NCBI RefSeq assembly: GCF_000227115.2
Contig: NC_016482.1
Location: forward strand, 806,001-870,000
DNA: 64,000 bases
From: Naumovozyma dairenensis CBS 421
Taxonomy: Eukaryota > Ascomycota > Saccharomycetes > Saccharomycetales > Saccharomycetaceae
Direction: 5' to 3'
Numbering within the stretch: position 1 is the stretch's first letter; each line of letters starts with the position of its first letter. Positions 30,124 through 40,621 of the stretch are shown piece after piece. The position numbers were made by a program, and so were the translations under genes. The notes under the pieces were generated by a model. That model was not told the origin of the DNA, ran no database searches, and saw nothing but the letters and a program-made list of their open reading frames with translations.

Positions 30124-32553
30124 ATGTCCGCCAGAGCTACCAAAGAAGCAACCGCCACCGATGTTTCTTCTTCTGATCCAATCGTCTCTGATACAATTAC
30201 TTCTGCCCTAGAACAACTACAATTGGATGTAATGGAAGAACAACCAGGAAAAGTGGTGGCTGAACAAATGCACGTCAACAATAATCCATCAAGCTCTACA
30301 TTGCCTTTAAACCCTTCTCCTTCTAACCCGTTCCCTCCTCCACATATGATGAACGTTGGATTTGTGCCATATTCACAAATGATGCAGCATCCTCCTCAAC
30401 ATGGTCCAGGTTTGTTCCCACATCCAGATTTGCAGGATTCATCTTTATCACATGTTGGCCCAATTATGTTCAATAATTCAAATGATTCTTCATTATTTCC
30501 AAGTGGGTCTTTAGCTAGCATTCCTTCCTTTATTCCGGAATCTCACATGATTCCAAACGATCCATTATGGTCAGCGACAAACCAACCTGGTGCATCGTCT
30601 ATTGCAATTGAGGAATCCGGAACTTTAGGCGATGGACTTCCTAAGCCAAAGGGCCCTGGTGCAGCCACAATTTCTTCAAGAAGACAAACTTTCCATGCCA
30701 TTTCTACTCATGATCTGATTGATGCAACTAATGAAAAAACAGCTGTAGTTAACCCTCCACCAACATTGGAAAATGAAACAGCAGTTCCCGTCTCTGTACC
30801 ATCTACTACCTCTTCAAATCCTAAGACAAGGACTCAATCGATCTCATTTGAGAAAACTGTCGGACATCCTCAGTTCTTCCCAGCTACAACTAAAGTGAAA
30901 GGTATTGAAGCTAAAACCTCTGACAAAGGTATCAATAAATTTGGAACCGTAGACAATACATATGCCGCTTATCCCTACGGTGGTCCCTTAGCTCAACCAA
31001 ATCCAATGTTACATAAGCATCATGCACCTATGGGGTCAACTCCTCCATTTCCTTCCGCATTTCCAGGCAATTATGATTTCAATGCACCATTCCATTCTTT
31101 CTCTCCTGTTATGGGTAATATGAACCCTCATGCTTTACATCCACAATCTCATATCCCAATGCCTCATTCGCCAATTCTAATGCATGGTCCAATGATGGAT
31201 GGTAAGCACAAGGGAGAGCCGATGTTAAACAGTAATAATCCAATGAATTCGCCTCTTCCACCTCATCAACATTTCCCAATGATGCAACATACTCCTAATG
31301 GTACTCCACCTCCTCCATGGTTATACGGAACTCCACCACCTTTCAACCATATGGGCCCACCTCCTCCACACGGTATGCACGTTCCTGGTGGTCGTGGTCA
31401 CCTTGTATCTGGTGGTCGCGGTAATAACAGAGGAGGAAAGCATACGAGTGGTCGTAATAGAAATAGTAAACATGGGTTTAATAACCATCATCATCATCAT
31501 CACAATAATAATACTAACGTTGATGCCAATAACCAACGTAAACTCGAAGAAATGTCACGTTACGCCGATGCAACATTAGACCAATTTGCTGGTAATATTT
31601 ATTCATTATGTAAGGACCAACATGGTTGTCGTTTCTTACAAAAACAATTGGATATATTAGGCACGGAAGCAGCTGATAAGATTTTCGAAGAAACTAAATA
31701 CCACACCATCGAGCTAATGACTGATTCCTTTGGTAATTATTTAATCCAAAAATTAATTGAAAGAGTTTCTACCGAACAAAGAACGGAATTGGCTAAAATT
31801 GCAAGTCCACAATTCGTGGAAATTGCCTTGGATCCTCACGGTACAAGAGCGTTACAAAAGTTGATTGAATGTATTGATACTGATGATGAAGCCAAGATTA
31901 TTGTAGCCTCATTAAGTGGCTCTATAGTCCAGTTAAGTAAGGATTTGAATGGTAACCATGTTGTCCAAAAATGTTTACAAAAATTACATCCAAAGGATTT
32001 CCAATTCATTTTTGATGCTACTTGCCAGAATTCGGTCGATATTGCAACTCACAGACATGGTTGTTGTGTTTTACAACGTTGTTTCGATCATGGGACAAAA
32101 GAACAATGTGAGACGTTATGCGACGAGCTTTTGAAACATGTTGATAAGTTGACCCTGGACCCATTTGGTAATTACGTCGTTCAATATATCATTACTAAGG
32201 AAACTGAAAAAGATAAGTTTGATTACACACATAAAATAGTCCATTTATTGAAACCAAAAATCGCTGAATTATCAGTCCATAAATTCGGATCAAATGTCAT
32301 TGAAAAATTGTTAAGAACACCAGTTGCCACTGAGAACATGATCTTAGAATTGCTGAACCACAAAGCAGATATACCAAACTTGTTGAATGATAGTTATGGT
32401 AATTACGTTTTGCAAACTGCGTTAGACATCTCTTACGAACATAACACATATTTGTACAATAAACTATCAAGCATCGTTGCTCCTTTATTGGTTGGGCCAA
32501 TTAGAAACACTCCACATGGTAAGAGGATTATGAATATCTTACATATTGAATAA
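30124..32553 (+). CDS. PUF4: Puf4 Pumilio-family mRNA-binding protein
   Basis: 809 aa (S. cerevisiae Puf4 is 888). The N-terminal 470 residues are low-complexity, with Pro/His/Met-rich segments, an RGG-like GGRGHLVSGGRGNNRGG stretch and a His run. From about residue 472 to 805 there is a Pumilio homology domain of eight repeats, for example DQHGCRFLQKQL, DSFGNYLIQKLI, DPHGTRALQKLI, DLNGNHVVQKCL, HRHGCCVLQRCF and DPFGNYVVQYII. Puf4 binds UGUA-type 3' UTR elements of nucleolar and ribosome-biogenesis mRNAs and promotes their deadenylation. It diverges here from nothing close: upstream is the PMA1 3' side. It is convergent with the first PDR1 copy. Confidence 0.95.
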   Translation: MSARATKEATATDVSSSDPIVSDTITSALEQLQLDVMEEQPGKVVAEQMHVNNNPSSSTLPLNPSPSNPFPPPHMMNVGFVPYSQMMQHPPQHGPGLFPHPDLQDSSLSHVGPIMFNNSNDSSLFPSGSLASIPSFIPESHMIPNDPLWSATNQPGASSIAIEESGTLGDGLPKPKGPGAATISSRRQTFHAISTHDLIDATNEKTAVVNPPPTLENETAVPVSVPSTTSSNPKTRTQSISFEKTVGHPQFFPATTKVKGIEAKTSDKGINKFGTVDNTYAAYPYGGPLAQPNPMLHKHHAPMGSTPPFPSAFPGNYDFNAPFHSFSPVMGNMNPHALHPQSHIPMPHSPILMHGPMMDGKHKGEPMLNSNNPMNSPLPPHQHFPMMQHTPNGTPPPPWLYGTPPPFNHMGPPPPHGMHVPGGRGHLVSGGRGNNRGGKHTSGRNRNSKHGFNNHHHHHHNNNTNVDANNQRKLEEMSRYADATLDQFAGNIYSLCKDQHGCRFLQKQLDILGTEAADKIFEETKYHTIELMTDSFGNYLIQKLIERVSTEQRTELAKIASPQFVEIALDPHGTRALQKLIECIDTDDEAKIIVASLSGSIVQLSKDLNGNHVVQKCLQKLHPKDFQFIFDATCQNSVDIATHRHGCCVLQRCFDHGTKEQCETLCDELLKHVDKLTLDPFGNYVVQYIITKETEKDKFDYTHKIVHLLKPKIAELSVHKFGSNVIEKLLRTPVATENMILELLNHKADIPNLLNDSYGNYVLQTALDISYEHNTYLYNKLSSIVAPLLVGPIRNTPHGKRIMNILHIE

Positions 32554-32965
32554 ACAAGATCATTGGGTCTTTTTATATTTTTATAATTACCTTTTGTATA
32601 GTAGCTTATTAAACTTTTTTTATTTATTTATTATTTAAGTCGATTTCTCCACCAGTGAAAGAGCTCACAAATAATAACTTTACTCCAACTAATGTATTCA
32701 ATTAACCCAATCAGCATTCTGGTTCTCAAGTACCTTTATATATTCCAGTTATATAACCATAGTAGGGGACGAAGATAGCCCCCATATTTTTCAAGCCTTT
32801 CGTACTAGGAAGCATTCTTTTATTCAGTAAGACAACGTAAATAGTAAACAAAAAAGAGCACTTGGACTAGATACATCTAACCCAACAAAAGAAAAAAAAT
32901 AACCATTTCTATGAAAATATTATAATTATATGGAATATAAAAAGTTTATCTAACCGAGTCTCCAT
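32554..32965. terminator. Shared 3' region of PUF4 and the first PDR1 copy
   Basis: 412 bp between convergent genes, AT-rich, with TATATTTTTATAA near 32573 and TATATATTCC near 32735. No gene is seen. Confidence 0.45.
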
Positions 32966-35900
32966 TTATAGGACAGCATCCGAATATAAATCACTCCACA
33001 GAACATTATACAAATCAGATAGGTCTGTGTTATTAACGAATTCATCCAATGTCCCTAAATTATAACCACCGGGTATTTCAGGTAGATTGATTATATTTGG
33101 AATATTAGTGTGGTCTGATAATGGAAGTTGATCTTGAGGTTGCGGTTTCACTTGACCTTCAATTTCAGGTAATTGAGGTGTACCTTGCTTAAGGTATGGT
33201 GCCAATGGACTATATGTTGGTGTATATGTTCCATCCGATTTTAATGATGGAAATGACGGGTAGTCGCGAATAGATGTAACTGACGAACGATAGGATTCAG
33301 AATTTCCTGACAATGGTCCATTAGGAATATTGGAAACCATAGGCACCTGTACCACCGTTTTTCCAAAGGCGTTGTCTCCACAGTTCATATTCGGAGATAT
33401 AGATTGTGCGCTATCTTGTTTACACTTTCCATAGTCTAGAATAGGATTATTCTCGAGCATTTTATTGATATTTAAATGAAAACCCGAAGCAAGGACAGGC
33501 TCTAGTAAATTTTGATAAATTTCTGATCTTGTATCTAAAATAACTTCAGGAAACATTGCCAAATCAGGTGCCTTCTCCTCAAATAGTTTTAATAGATCAG
33601 AAATGCAAATCCTTTTTTTTGTCATATACCTCAATAGCATAATACGACATAAAATTGCACAAAGGGCTGACGATTTTCTATATGATTTGACCAATCTATT
33701 ATCCTCCAATAAAGTGCAGTTACCACGGCGTGCTCCCAGTCCGAACCCTTGGCATTCTTTGAAAATACGAACAATGCTAAATAGATCATCCAAGCGAATG
33801 AGTGAATCATAGTAATGTCTAGAAGTCAATAGACAGATACATGTCGCACCATAGAACTTAAAAGCCTGGCATACCGAGTAACTATCTTCTAACTTCAGAA
33901 TAACAGAAGTGATGCTGGTCCACGACGCATAAATGTCTTCTTGTAAACTAATGCTAGCTTTTTGCACCACGTCAAGATCACGAGGAAGGTTCAATCTTGA
34001 TATTAAATTATCAACTGCTGCTAGAACACGGCCGCTATGGTATTCAAAACATAGAACGTAGTTACGTGCATGATTTTTATCTTCTTTCGAAAGGGGTGTG
34101 TTCGTAGCTGGACTAGTATTAATTACTGAATTTGTAATATCAAATAGTAATGAAGTATGTCTCCTTACACCTTCCATTCTCTCCTTGAAAGATATAAGTT
34201 CGTTGGAAATCTCGGATAGATAATGTGTTTTAATTGATGGTGGTTTGGCAACGTTTCTTATTGACGTATAACGTTCATTATAAAGAACATCTGAAAAGAA
34301 AACACTCACAACCTGAAGGACTGCATATGTACCGTACTCGGCCAGATCAGAGATCGGCATACTATCAAAATGGTCCGGCTTCGAAACCTTATTTATCTTG
34401 CATATAAAATCAGCATTAGTTAAGAACCCTGCACTTATAAAGGATTTTGGTAAAAGACAATTCATTTTACTATCATCTATAGTCGGTTGACAACCCATTT
34501 TGGATATGAAAACTTTTTCAAAAGAATAAAGTTTCCACCACACTTTTCTTCTCCTAAGAGCAGTTTGTTCATCAAGGCCAATATAAAATTCCCACCTTTG
34601 AAGTCCCATTTTCACTGCTTGATTTAATGCCACCGATAATACTTTTTGGAACCCATAAAATTCTTCACACCATAATTGATGCCCTAATAATGAAACTAGT
34701 ATTTCTAGATACTCTAAACCATCATTATTTTCTATTTGACGGTATAACGTCGAGTTATAATAACTGTAAGTCAAGGCCAAAATCAATTCTTCTGATTCAC
34801 AAAAACGATGGAATGTTTCAATTAATTCTGTGGTCAATTCATATGCACCATTGTCTTTAACCTTTTTGGGCGCTTCATTTACCATAAACGATTCAAATCC
34901 GGAACGATGAGCTTCAAACATATCTAAGACCAATTTAAACATTTCGAAATCTTTATCAACAGTTTCCATTAATTGTTTGATTGTAATTTTAGTCAAGTTC
35001 TCAATGAATGGCTGAGGGAACCTGTTGATCAATAGCACGACTAAGGATTTCTCATTGGCTGTATTCGGGCTACCAACAGAGACAGATGAATTTCCCGAAG
35101 GAGTTGGAGTTGGAGTTGGAGCCATTAAATTCTTCCTTCGTAAATAATTCTCTAATGGATTTGCAATTGATACACAACCATCATTCAGATGTTGAAAACA
35201 CATATCGAAAAACCTCAATAAAATATAAAGAGTAGCCTTTATATGTTTAGATATCAAAGGGTTTGATGTGTCATGTACGAAGAATTTTTGGAAGCTATAA
35301 CCTATACCTTGAAGAGAGAATGCTTGAAAAGCGGAGTACAATCCAAAAAAATCATCGATTAATGGTTGCCTTGTTGGATTCAGAGGGGTATTATCATCAG
35401 CATTTCTTTTACCATTTGACCAAATCGAGAAATTCGTAATGCATACTTGTTCAGTATATTTGTTTTTCATTAAATGTGATTCTAATGACAAAATATCATC
35501 TTCAGGAACATCACTTAATCTCGTAAAATCTACATCTGGCGTCCAACTATCAATTAGATCGTTAATCTGTAGCTTAATATTTGCAATGGTATTATTTCGA
35601 TGTGAATCGGACTTATGTAATTTTTCTAACTGCCGTACCATTGTTTGTAAAATCGAAAGTTCTTCTTGTAATACTTCATCATCTTGGTAGAATCCATTAT
35701 CCCCCTGTATTATAGGAGCCACTTCCTTACAATCGTTCTTGCTACTATTCTCTGGAGACGATGGACCACGTTTAAATGGCAAGTTACCGTCGAAAGCAGC
35801 AAATGGTGCCTTTATTGTCCCAAGCTCCGGGAAACACTGATTTCTATTCTGGGTTTGATTAGATTCCATGTTTCGTAGTGAATTTTCATTACTACTATTA

Positions 35901-36289
35901 GATATCACATTGTTATTGTTATTGATGTTGTTCAGGTTATTAATATCATTATTGGAAATCTGACTGACACTATTGTTATTACTTTCTATACTCGTTATAT
36001 CATCGTGGTAGTCGGAACCACCAGACCTTATATGTCTCTTACTTGTTCTTTTCTTCCTTGGTTTTGGAGCTGAATAAATACAAGGACATTGATAAGCTTC
36101 ACATGTAGGACATGGCATTTTCCCTGTACATTTTATCTTTCTTTTCCTACAGTTATCGCACGCCTTACTAACTTTGGCTGCAGGTTTTTTAATTTTGGTA
36201 TCTTGGCTTGGTGACAATTTCAAATTGTTCATACCGTCCATTGTTTCTTCTCCATTTAAAAGGGACTCCATTCCAAAGGGTGGATTCAT
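32966..36289 (-). CDS. PDR1: Pdr1-type Zn2Cys6 regulator, tandem copy A
   Basis: 1107 aa from the first ATG (36287-36289). The 31 open codons upstream lack an ATG. The Zn2Cys6 cluster is at residues 44-70 (CDNCRKRKIKC...PCPTC...C), almost identical to S. cerevisiae Pdr1. Pdr1 landmarks follow: LMKNKYTEQV, PLIDDFFGLYSAFQAFSLQGIGYSF, GSPNTANEKS, RWEFYIGLDEQTALRRRKVWWKLY, and the C-terminal activation motif NLGTLDEFVNN..LYNVLWSDLYSDAVL. Pdr1 activates drug-efflux genes through PDREs, binding xenobiotics in its central domain and Mediator (Gal11) through its tail. A perfect PDRE lies in its upstream region. The neighbouring gene 37265-40621 is a second, diverged copy in the same orientation. PUF4 next door matches YGL013C-YGL014W. 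Confidence 0.93.
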   Translation of the reverse strand: MNPPFGMESLLNGEETMDGMNNLKLSPSQDTKIKKPAAKVSKACDNCRKRKIKCTGKMPCPTCEAYQCPCIYSAPKPRKKRTSKRHIRSGGSDYHDDITSIESNNNSVSQISNNDINNLNNINNNNNVISNSSNENSLRNMESNQTQNRNQCFPELGTIKAPFAAFDGNLPFKRGPSSPENSSKNDCKEVAPIIQGDNGFYQDDEVLQEELSILQTMVRQLEKLHKSDSHRNNTIANIKLQINDLIDSWTPDVDFTRLSDVPEDDILSLESHLMKNKYTEQVCITNFSIWSNGKRNADDNTPLNPTRQPLIDDFFGLYSAFQAFSLQGIGYSFQKFFVHDTSNPLISKHIKATLYILLRFFDMCFQHLNDGCVSIANPLENYLRRKNLMAPTPTPTPSGNSSVSVGSPNTANEKSLVVLLINRFPQPFIENLTKITIKQLMETVDKDFEMFKLVLDMFEAHRSGFESFMVNEAPKKVKDNGAYELTTELIETFHRFCESEELILALTYSYYNSTLYRQIENNDGLEYLEILVSLLGHQLWCEEFYGFQKVLSVALNQAVKMGLQRWEFYIGLDEQTALRRRKVWWKLYSFEKVFISKMGCQPTIDDSKMNCLLPKSFISAGFLTNADFICKINKVSKPDHFDSMPISDLAEYGTYAVLQVVSVFFSDVLYNERYTSIRNVAKPPSIKTHYLSEISNELISFKERMEGVRRHTSLLFDITNSVINTSPATNTPLSKEDKNHARNYVLCFEYHSGRVLAAVDNLISRLNLPRDLDVVQKASISLQEDIYASWTSITSVILKLEDSYSVCQAFKFYGATCICLLTSRHYYDSLIRLDDLFSIVRIFKECQGFGLGARRGNCTLLEDNRLVKSYRKSSALCAILCRIMLLRYMTKKRICISDLLKLFEEKAPDLAMFPEVILDTRSEIYQNLLEPVLASGFHLNINKMLENNPILDYGKCKQDSAQSISPNMNCGDNAFGKTVVQVPMVSNIPNGPLSGNSESYRSSVTSIRDYPSFPSLKSDGTYTPTYSPLAPYLKQGTPQLPEIEGQVKPQPQDQLPLSDHTNIPNIINLPEIPGGYNLGTLDEFVNNTDLSDLYNVLWSDLYSDAVL

Positions 36290-37264
36290 GTGTAGATCCA
36301 AAAATTTCTCTAACCTTTCCTGGGATTTTGTGTGTTCGGGACAGAACTGAATAATAAACCCGTTGTATTCGATACCGAACAAAATAGCAAAGGTCTATAA
36401 CCTCTTCTTATTCTTTTGGCATGTAGAAAAGAAATCCCTAAATTGAAGCTTTAAAATATGAGTTTCCTGGGTGGCAAATATAAGTATATTTGAAGCAGAT
36501 CTGTATCTATTCAGGTAGAGAGAGACTGACTAGAAGTTAGGCTGGAAATAAATAGTAGGCATCGGGGAAGAACGCGCGCAGCCTACGGACATTATGAAGG
36601 GAATGTAAAGAGCACTGGCTTAGTTGTAAAGGGAAGAGGTGGAAAGGGAGACCGGACCCCCGCCTGCTGACTTTCTGCCTGCCTTCCTGCCTAGGAGGGA
36701 AGCTTAGACGGACTGGGCCAAAGTTTACTAAGTAAACCAGGGCCTTTCAAGGTTAGTTAATCTCCGCCACGCCCACTTATCGTTGAACTTGTCACCTTAT
36801 CGCTTTAGAAATTGGTGCCTAATTCGCCGTGGAGGGGAACTTAATTTCCTTAAGTTCCGTGGAGGTTTCACGAGCTGCTGCTGTAAACTTCACGCGTAAG
36901 CTAGCTTATATTATATGATTCAGTTATACAAGCATGACATCTGAATAAATAAGGTATAAATGAGGTTTTAGTATAGAATAGACTGTATAATCCCTTCTGT
37001 AATATGTAGAACGATTAAAAATATTTTAAATGCTGAAATTATTGTTCGGATCCTTTGATAATCAGAAATATCAATGATACCGAGAATGTCTGGGGCTACT
37101 TCTCTTGTTTACACAAATTCACGTATTATACAAGATTGTTAATGCTATCAGTTATATAGCTGGATTGTAGATGAAACGTAAAGCATAAGGGATCAGCCAA
37201 ATATGCAGTTTTATTTGATTTATTTAACCCTTTGTTTAGTCAATTTGTGATCGTTTTTGTTCAT
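36290..37264. promoter_or_regulatory. Region between the two PDR1 copies
   Basis: 975 bp holding the promoter of copy A and the 3' end of copy B. The half next to copy A is comparatively GC-rich (about 36540-36900) and carries a perfect PDRE at 36856-36863. The half next to copy B is AT-rich. No ORF with family features is seen. Confidence 0.65.
36856..36863. promoter_or_regulatory. PDRE upstream of PDR1 copy A
   Basis: TCCGTGGA, an exact match to the TCCGYGGA element bound by Pdr1/Pdr3, 567 bp upstream of the copy A ATG. S. cerevisiae PDR3 and Candida glabrata PDR1 are autoregulated through such sites. Confidence 0.6.
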
Positions 37265-40200
37265 TCATAAGACTGCATCTGTATACAAATCACCCCACAA
37301 AACATTATATAAATCATCAATGTCGGCATTGTTAACGAATTCATCCAATGTACCAAGATTAAATGCTGCCCCACAGTTATTTCCCATTAAATTCATCAAT
37401 TCAGAGTTATCGTTTTCAGAAATAGCGTCCAATTGTGATGGTGGTTGAGTATTTGGGTACGATGGGAAAGATGAAATATTTCCCGCATTCGCATTCGTTA
37501 ATGATTTGATAGACGGTAATGCCTCAGGAGTACTCATACCACAAAAATTTTGTTGGTGTATTTGTTGCTGTTTCTGCAGCTGTTGTGGAGAAGATAGTTG
37601 TTGCTGATCTTGCAGCTGTTGCTGTTGTGATAAAGGTGGGCCTGTAATATTAGCACCAGTTGTACCGTTAAGAAGGTTATGTATAGGCATATTTGAGTTT
37701 GAATTTGCCCTTGTAGTTTTTGTCTTAGATGCTGCGTTATAATTCTTCTTACTATTTCTACGTTTTTGTGGATTCTCTAAGTCATAATCTAATATTTTCT
37801 TTAACGTTAAATGAAAGCCTGATTTTTGAACTGGTTCCAGCAGGAAACTGTAGACTTTCGATTTAGCATCCAATATCATTTGTGCAATAACCGCTAAATC
37901 TGAGGATTGTCCTTCAAATGCAGTAAATAATTCTTCTCTTGAAATCTCTGTTTCTTGTAGATATCTCAATATGATGATACGACAAAGGATTGCGACAAAT
38001 GACACAGTCATTCTTTGCGCTCTAATGGTGTTACTTTGTGTAAAGCCATTATTGCTTTGAGTTGCAGCAACACATGTATTACATCTCTTGAAGATATGCA
38101 CCATATTGAATAAATCATTCAAAGTAATATGATTCCCTGTAAAATATCGACTTGTCAACAACAATACTGAGGCTGCACCATATCTCTGTATCGAAGTACA
38201 AGTATAAAAGTCGTTATCGACAGCCAGCAATAGGCCTGTAAGAGTTCGCCAACTCGAATATATTTCAGCCAAAATTTTACTTCCTATAGATATCACTCTC
38301 AAAGAGGGATGTGAAGAAGACAGCCTTGTTACTAAAACATCAACAGCCCCTAACATCGAACACTTAATATCCTCAAAACGTTGAACAAATGAACATGCCT
38401 CAATTTTATCAGCGAGAGCAGCGGCGCCGGTGTTTGTATTAGCCACAGAGAGATTGAATAAAAATGATGTATGAGATTTAACAGCTTCTAATCTTCTCTT
38501 GAATTTTTCCACTTCTTCAATGATTTCATTCATGTAAATTTCTTTAATATATTCTGGCTTTGATATATTCTTGATGGACGTGTACCTTTCATTATATAAA
38601 AGTTCCGAGTACAAATTACTGGCAATTTGAAGCATAGCACATTCTCCATAAGATTTAAGTTCTTTAATATTCATTTTATCGAAAACTTTTGATCTTGGAA
38701 TCTTATCAACTTTTTCAATAAATTCAACCGAATTTAAGAATCCTGCTTCTCTAAAATCACTTGTCAATAAACAATTCATTTTTCTTTCATCGATAAATAA
38801 ATTAGTCCCTGTTTCCAAAATAATAATTTTTTCAAAACAATAAAGCTTCCACCAAATTCTTCTTCTTCTTTCAGCAGTGGCTTCATCTAATCCAACGTAA
38901 TATTCCCACCTTGGTAACCCCAACCTCATTGCATGATTGACGGCAACACAAGTAACTTTTTCAAACCCATAGAATTCCGAAGACCATAGCTGATGTTCTA
39001 ATAATGATACCAATAATTCTAAATACACCAACACATCACCACTCTGCATGATATGATACAAAGTAGAATTGTAATAACTATAAGCCAAAGCCAAAAGAAT
39101 TTCCTCTTCTTCACAAAAGCATGAATACGATTCCAAGGCATCTGGTTTCATTTGCGTAAACCTTGCAGGAGGAGTTTGACCTGGGATACTATTCATCATT
39201 AATTTTTCAAACCCATTTCTATGAGCTTCACACATTTTCAAGATCAATTTGAACATTGCGAAATCATCATTCATCGTGTTTAACAAATGATTATTTGTTA
39301 ATGATGTCATGTTTTGAACAAACGGTTGTGGTAATCTATTGATTAATATTGCTACTAATGATTTTTCTGTGGCGGTATTGGGACTCCCCACTGAGGACGT
39401 TGTGTTATTATTATAGGTGCTTGCTGCTGATAATGGGGTCATTGGAGATGGCATTAAACTTCTTCTTCTTAGATAACTTTCTAAGGGACTTGCGATTGAT
39501 ATACAATTTTCATTTATTTGATGAAAAGACATATCAAATAATCTTAGTACAATATATAAAGTTTCTTTTGTGTGTGTTGATAGTGAAGGTTCTAATTGTT
39601 TTGGTTTTAAGTAAGTACGGAAACAATAACCGATACCTTGGATAGAGAAAGCTTGATATGGTGAATATAGACCGAATATTTCATCTATTAATGGTTCTTT
39701 GGAGAATGCTACTGTACCACGTTCTTTCCCTTTCATTTGTGAATCTGACCATATGGAGAAATTATTTAAATGAACTTGATCTGTGTATTTGTTTTTCATT
39801 AAATGAGTTTCCACAGACCATAAATCATTATTGGGGATTGTATTTAATTTATCGAAATTTATTTCAGGATTCCAATTTTCGATTAAATTTTTAATTTGAA
39901 TATTAATATTTTTAATAGATTGATCTATTTCTGGAGAAATGGATGGACCCATTAATTCCAATTGGGATTGTACTGATTGTAATGTAATTAATTGATTTTG
40001 AAATTTTTTATCATCTTCATATGGACCAGGATCACCGTCTACTAATGTCATTACTGGTAGAGGCATTTCATCGTTTGAAACGAACTGCTGAGTAATATAA
40101 GGATTACATGTTCTTGAATTTGGTATACCCTTACCAGGAATATTATTTTTGTTCTTAGTATTCTGTTTCAGTTTGAGATTATTTTGTAATTCGTTTAAGA

Positions 40201-40621
40201 CGATTGGTGAAAGGCTCTTGTATCCCGGCATTTTTGAATTTTCAATGTTATTTATGACATTGGTATTTTCGTTATTACTATTATTATTATTGCTAGTACT
40301 ATTATTGCTATTGTTAGAATTTCCATTTTTCCTACCTCTTTGAGTAGAATAAATGCAAAGACATTGATAAGCTTCACATGTAGCACAGGGAGTTTTCCCA
40401 GTACACTTAATTTTTCGTCTTCTACAATTATCACATGCCTTTGTTACCTTATTTGAAGGTTTTCTGATTTTCTTTTCCTTGGTTGGAACATGTAGGCTAG
40501 TGGACGTAGCTTTAACGGTAGTGACAGGCGTTGAAGCGATTTTAGGTATCATAGGAGGTTGTTGTTGTAGTGTGGATGACCCATTCATATTGTTAGAATT
40601 TGAGTTCATCGGTTCTAGCAT
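37265..40621 (-). CDS. PDR1: Pdr1-type Zn2Cys6 regulator, tandem copy B
   Basis: 1118 aa from the first ATG (40619-40621). The Zn2Cys6 cluster is at residues 63-89 (CDNCRRRKIKC...PCATC...C). It shares with copy A, in the same order, LMKNKYTDQV, PLIDEIFGLYSPYQAFSIQGIGYCF, GSPNTATEKS, RWEYYVGLDEATAERRRRIWWKLY, LLEPVQKSGFHLTLKKIL and the C-terminal NLGTLDEFVNNADIDDLYNVLWGDLYTDAVL. Differences are a longer Asn/Ser tract after the DNA-binding domain and a Gln-rich stretch before the tail. The residues are clearly paralogous but well diverged, so the duplication is not recent. Whether B corresponds to PDR3 or to a lineage-specific duplicate of PDR1 cannot be decided here. A perfect PDRE lies 1.29 kb upstream. 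Confidence 0.92.
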   Translation of the reverse strand: MLEPMNSNSNNMNGSSTLQQQPPMIPKIASTPVTTVKATSTSLHVPTKEKKIRKPSNKVTKACDNCRRRKIKCTGKTPCATCEAYQCLCIYSTQRGRKNGNSNNSNNSTSNNNNSNNENTNVINNIENSKMPGYKSLSPIVLNELQNNLKLKQNTKNKNNIPGKGIPNSRTCNPYITQQFVSNDEMPLPVMTLVDGDPGPYEDDKKFQNQLITLQSVQSQLELMGPSISPEIDQSIKNINIQIKNLIENWNPEINFDKLNTIPNNDLWSVETHLMKNKYTDQVHLNNFSIWSDSQMKGKERGTVAFSKEPLIDEIFGLYSPYQAFSIQGIGYCFRTYLKPKQLEPSLSTHTKETLYIVLRLFDMSFHQINENCISIASPLESYLRRRSLMPSPMTPLSAASTYNNNTTSSVGSPNTATEKSLVAILINRLPQPFVQNMTSLTNNHLLNTMNDDFAMFKLILKMCEAHRNGFEKLMMNSIPGQTPPARFTQMKPDALESYSCFCEEEEILLALAYSYYNSTLYHIMQSGDVLVYLELLVSLLEHQLWSSEFYGFEKVTCVAVNHAMRLGLPRWEYYVGLDEATAERRRRIWWKLYCFEKIIILETGTNLFIDERKMNCLLTSDFREAGFLNSVEFIEKVDKIPRSKVFDKMNIKELKSYGECAMLQIASNLYSELLYNERYTSIKNISKPEYIKEIYMNEIIEEVEKFKRRLEAVKSHTSFLFNLSVANTNTGAAALADKIEACSFVQRFEDIKCSMLGAVDVLVTRLSSSHPSLRVISIGSKILAEIYSSWRTLTGLLLAVDNDFYTCTSIQRYGAASVLLLTSRYFTGNHITLNDLFNMVHIFKRCNTCVAATQSNNGFTQSNTIRAQRMTVSFVAILCRIIILRYLQETEISREELFTAFEGQSSDLAVIAQMILDAKSKVYSFLLEPVQKSGFHLTLKKILDYDLENPQKRRNSKKNYNAASKTKTTRANSNSNMPIHNLLNGTTGANITGPPLSQQQQLQDQQQLSSPQQLQKQQQIHQQNFCGMSTPEALPSIKSLTNANAGNISSFPSYPNTQPPSQLDAISENDNSELMNLMGNNCGAAFNLGTLDEFVNNADIDDLYNVLWGDLYTDAVL

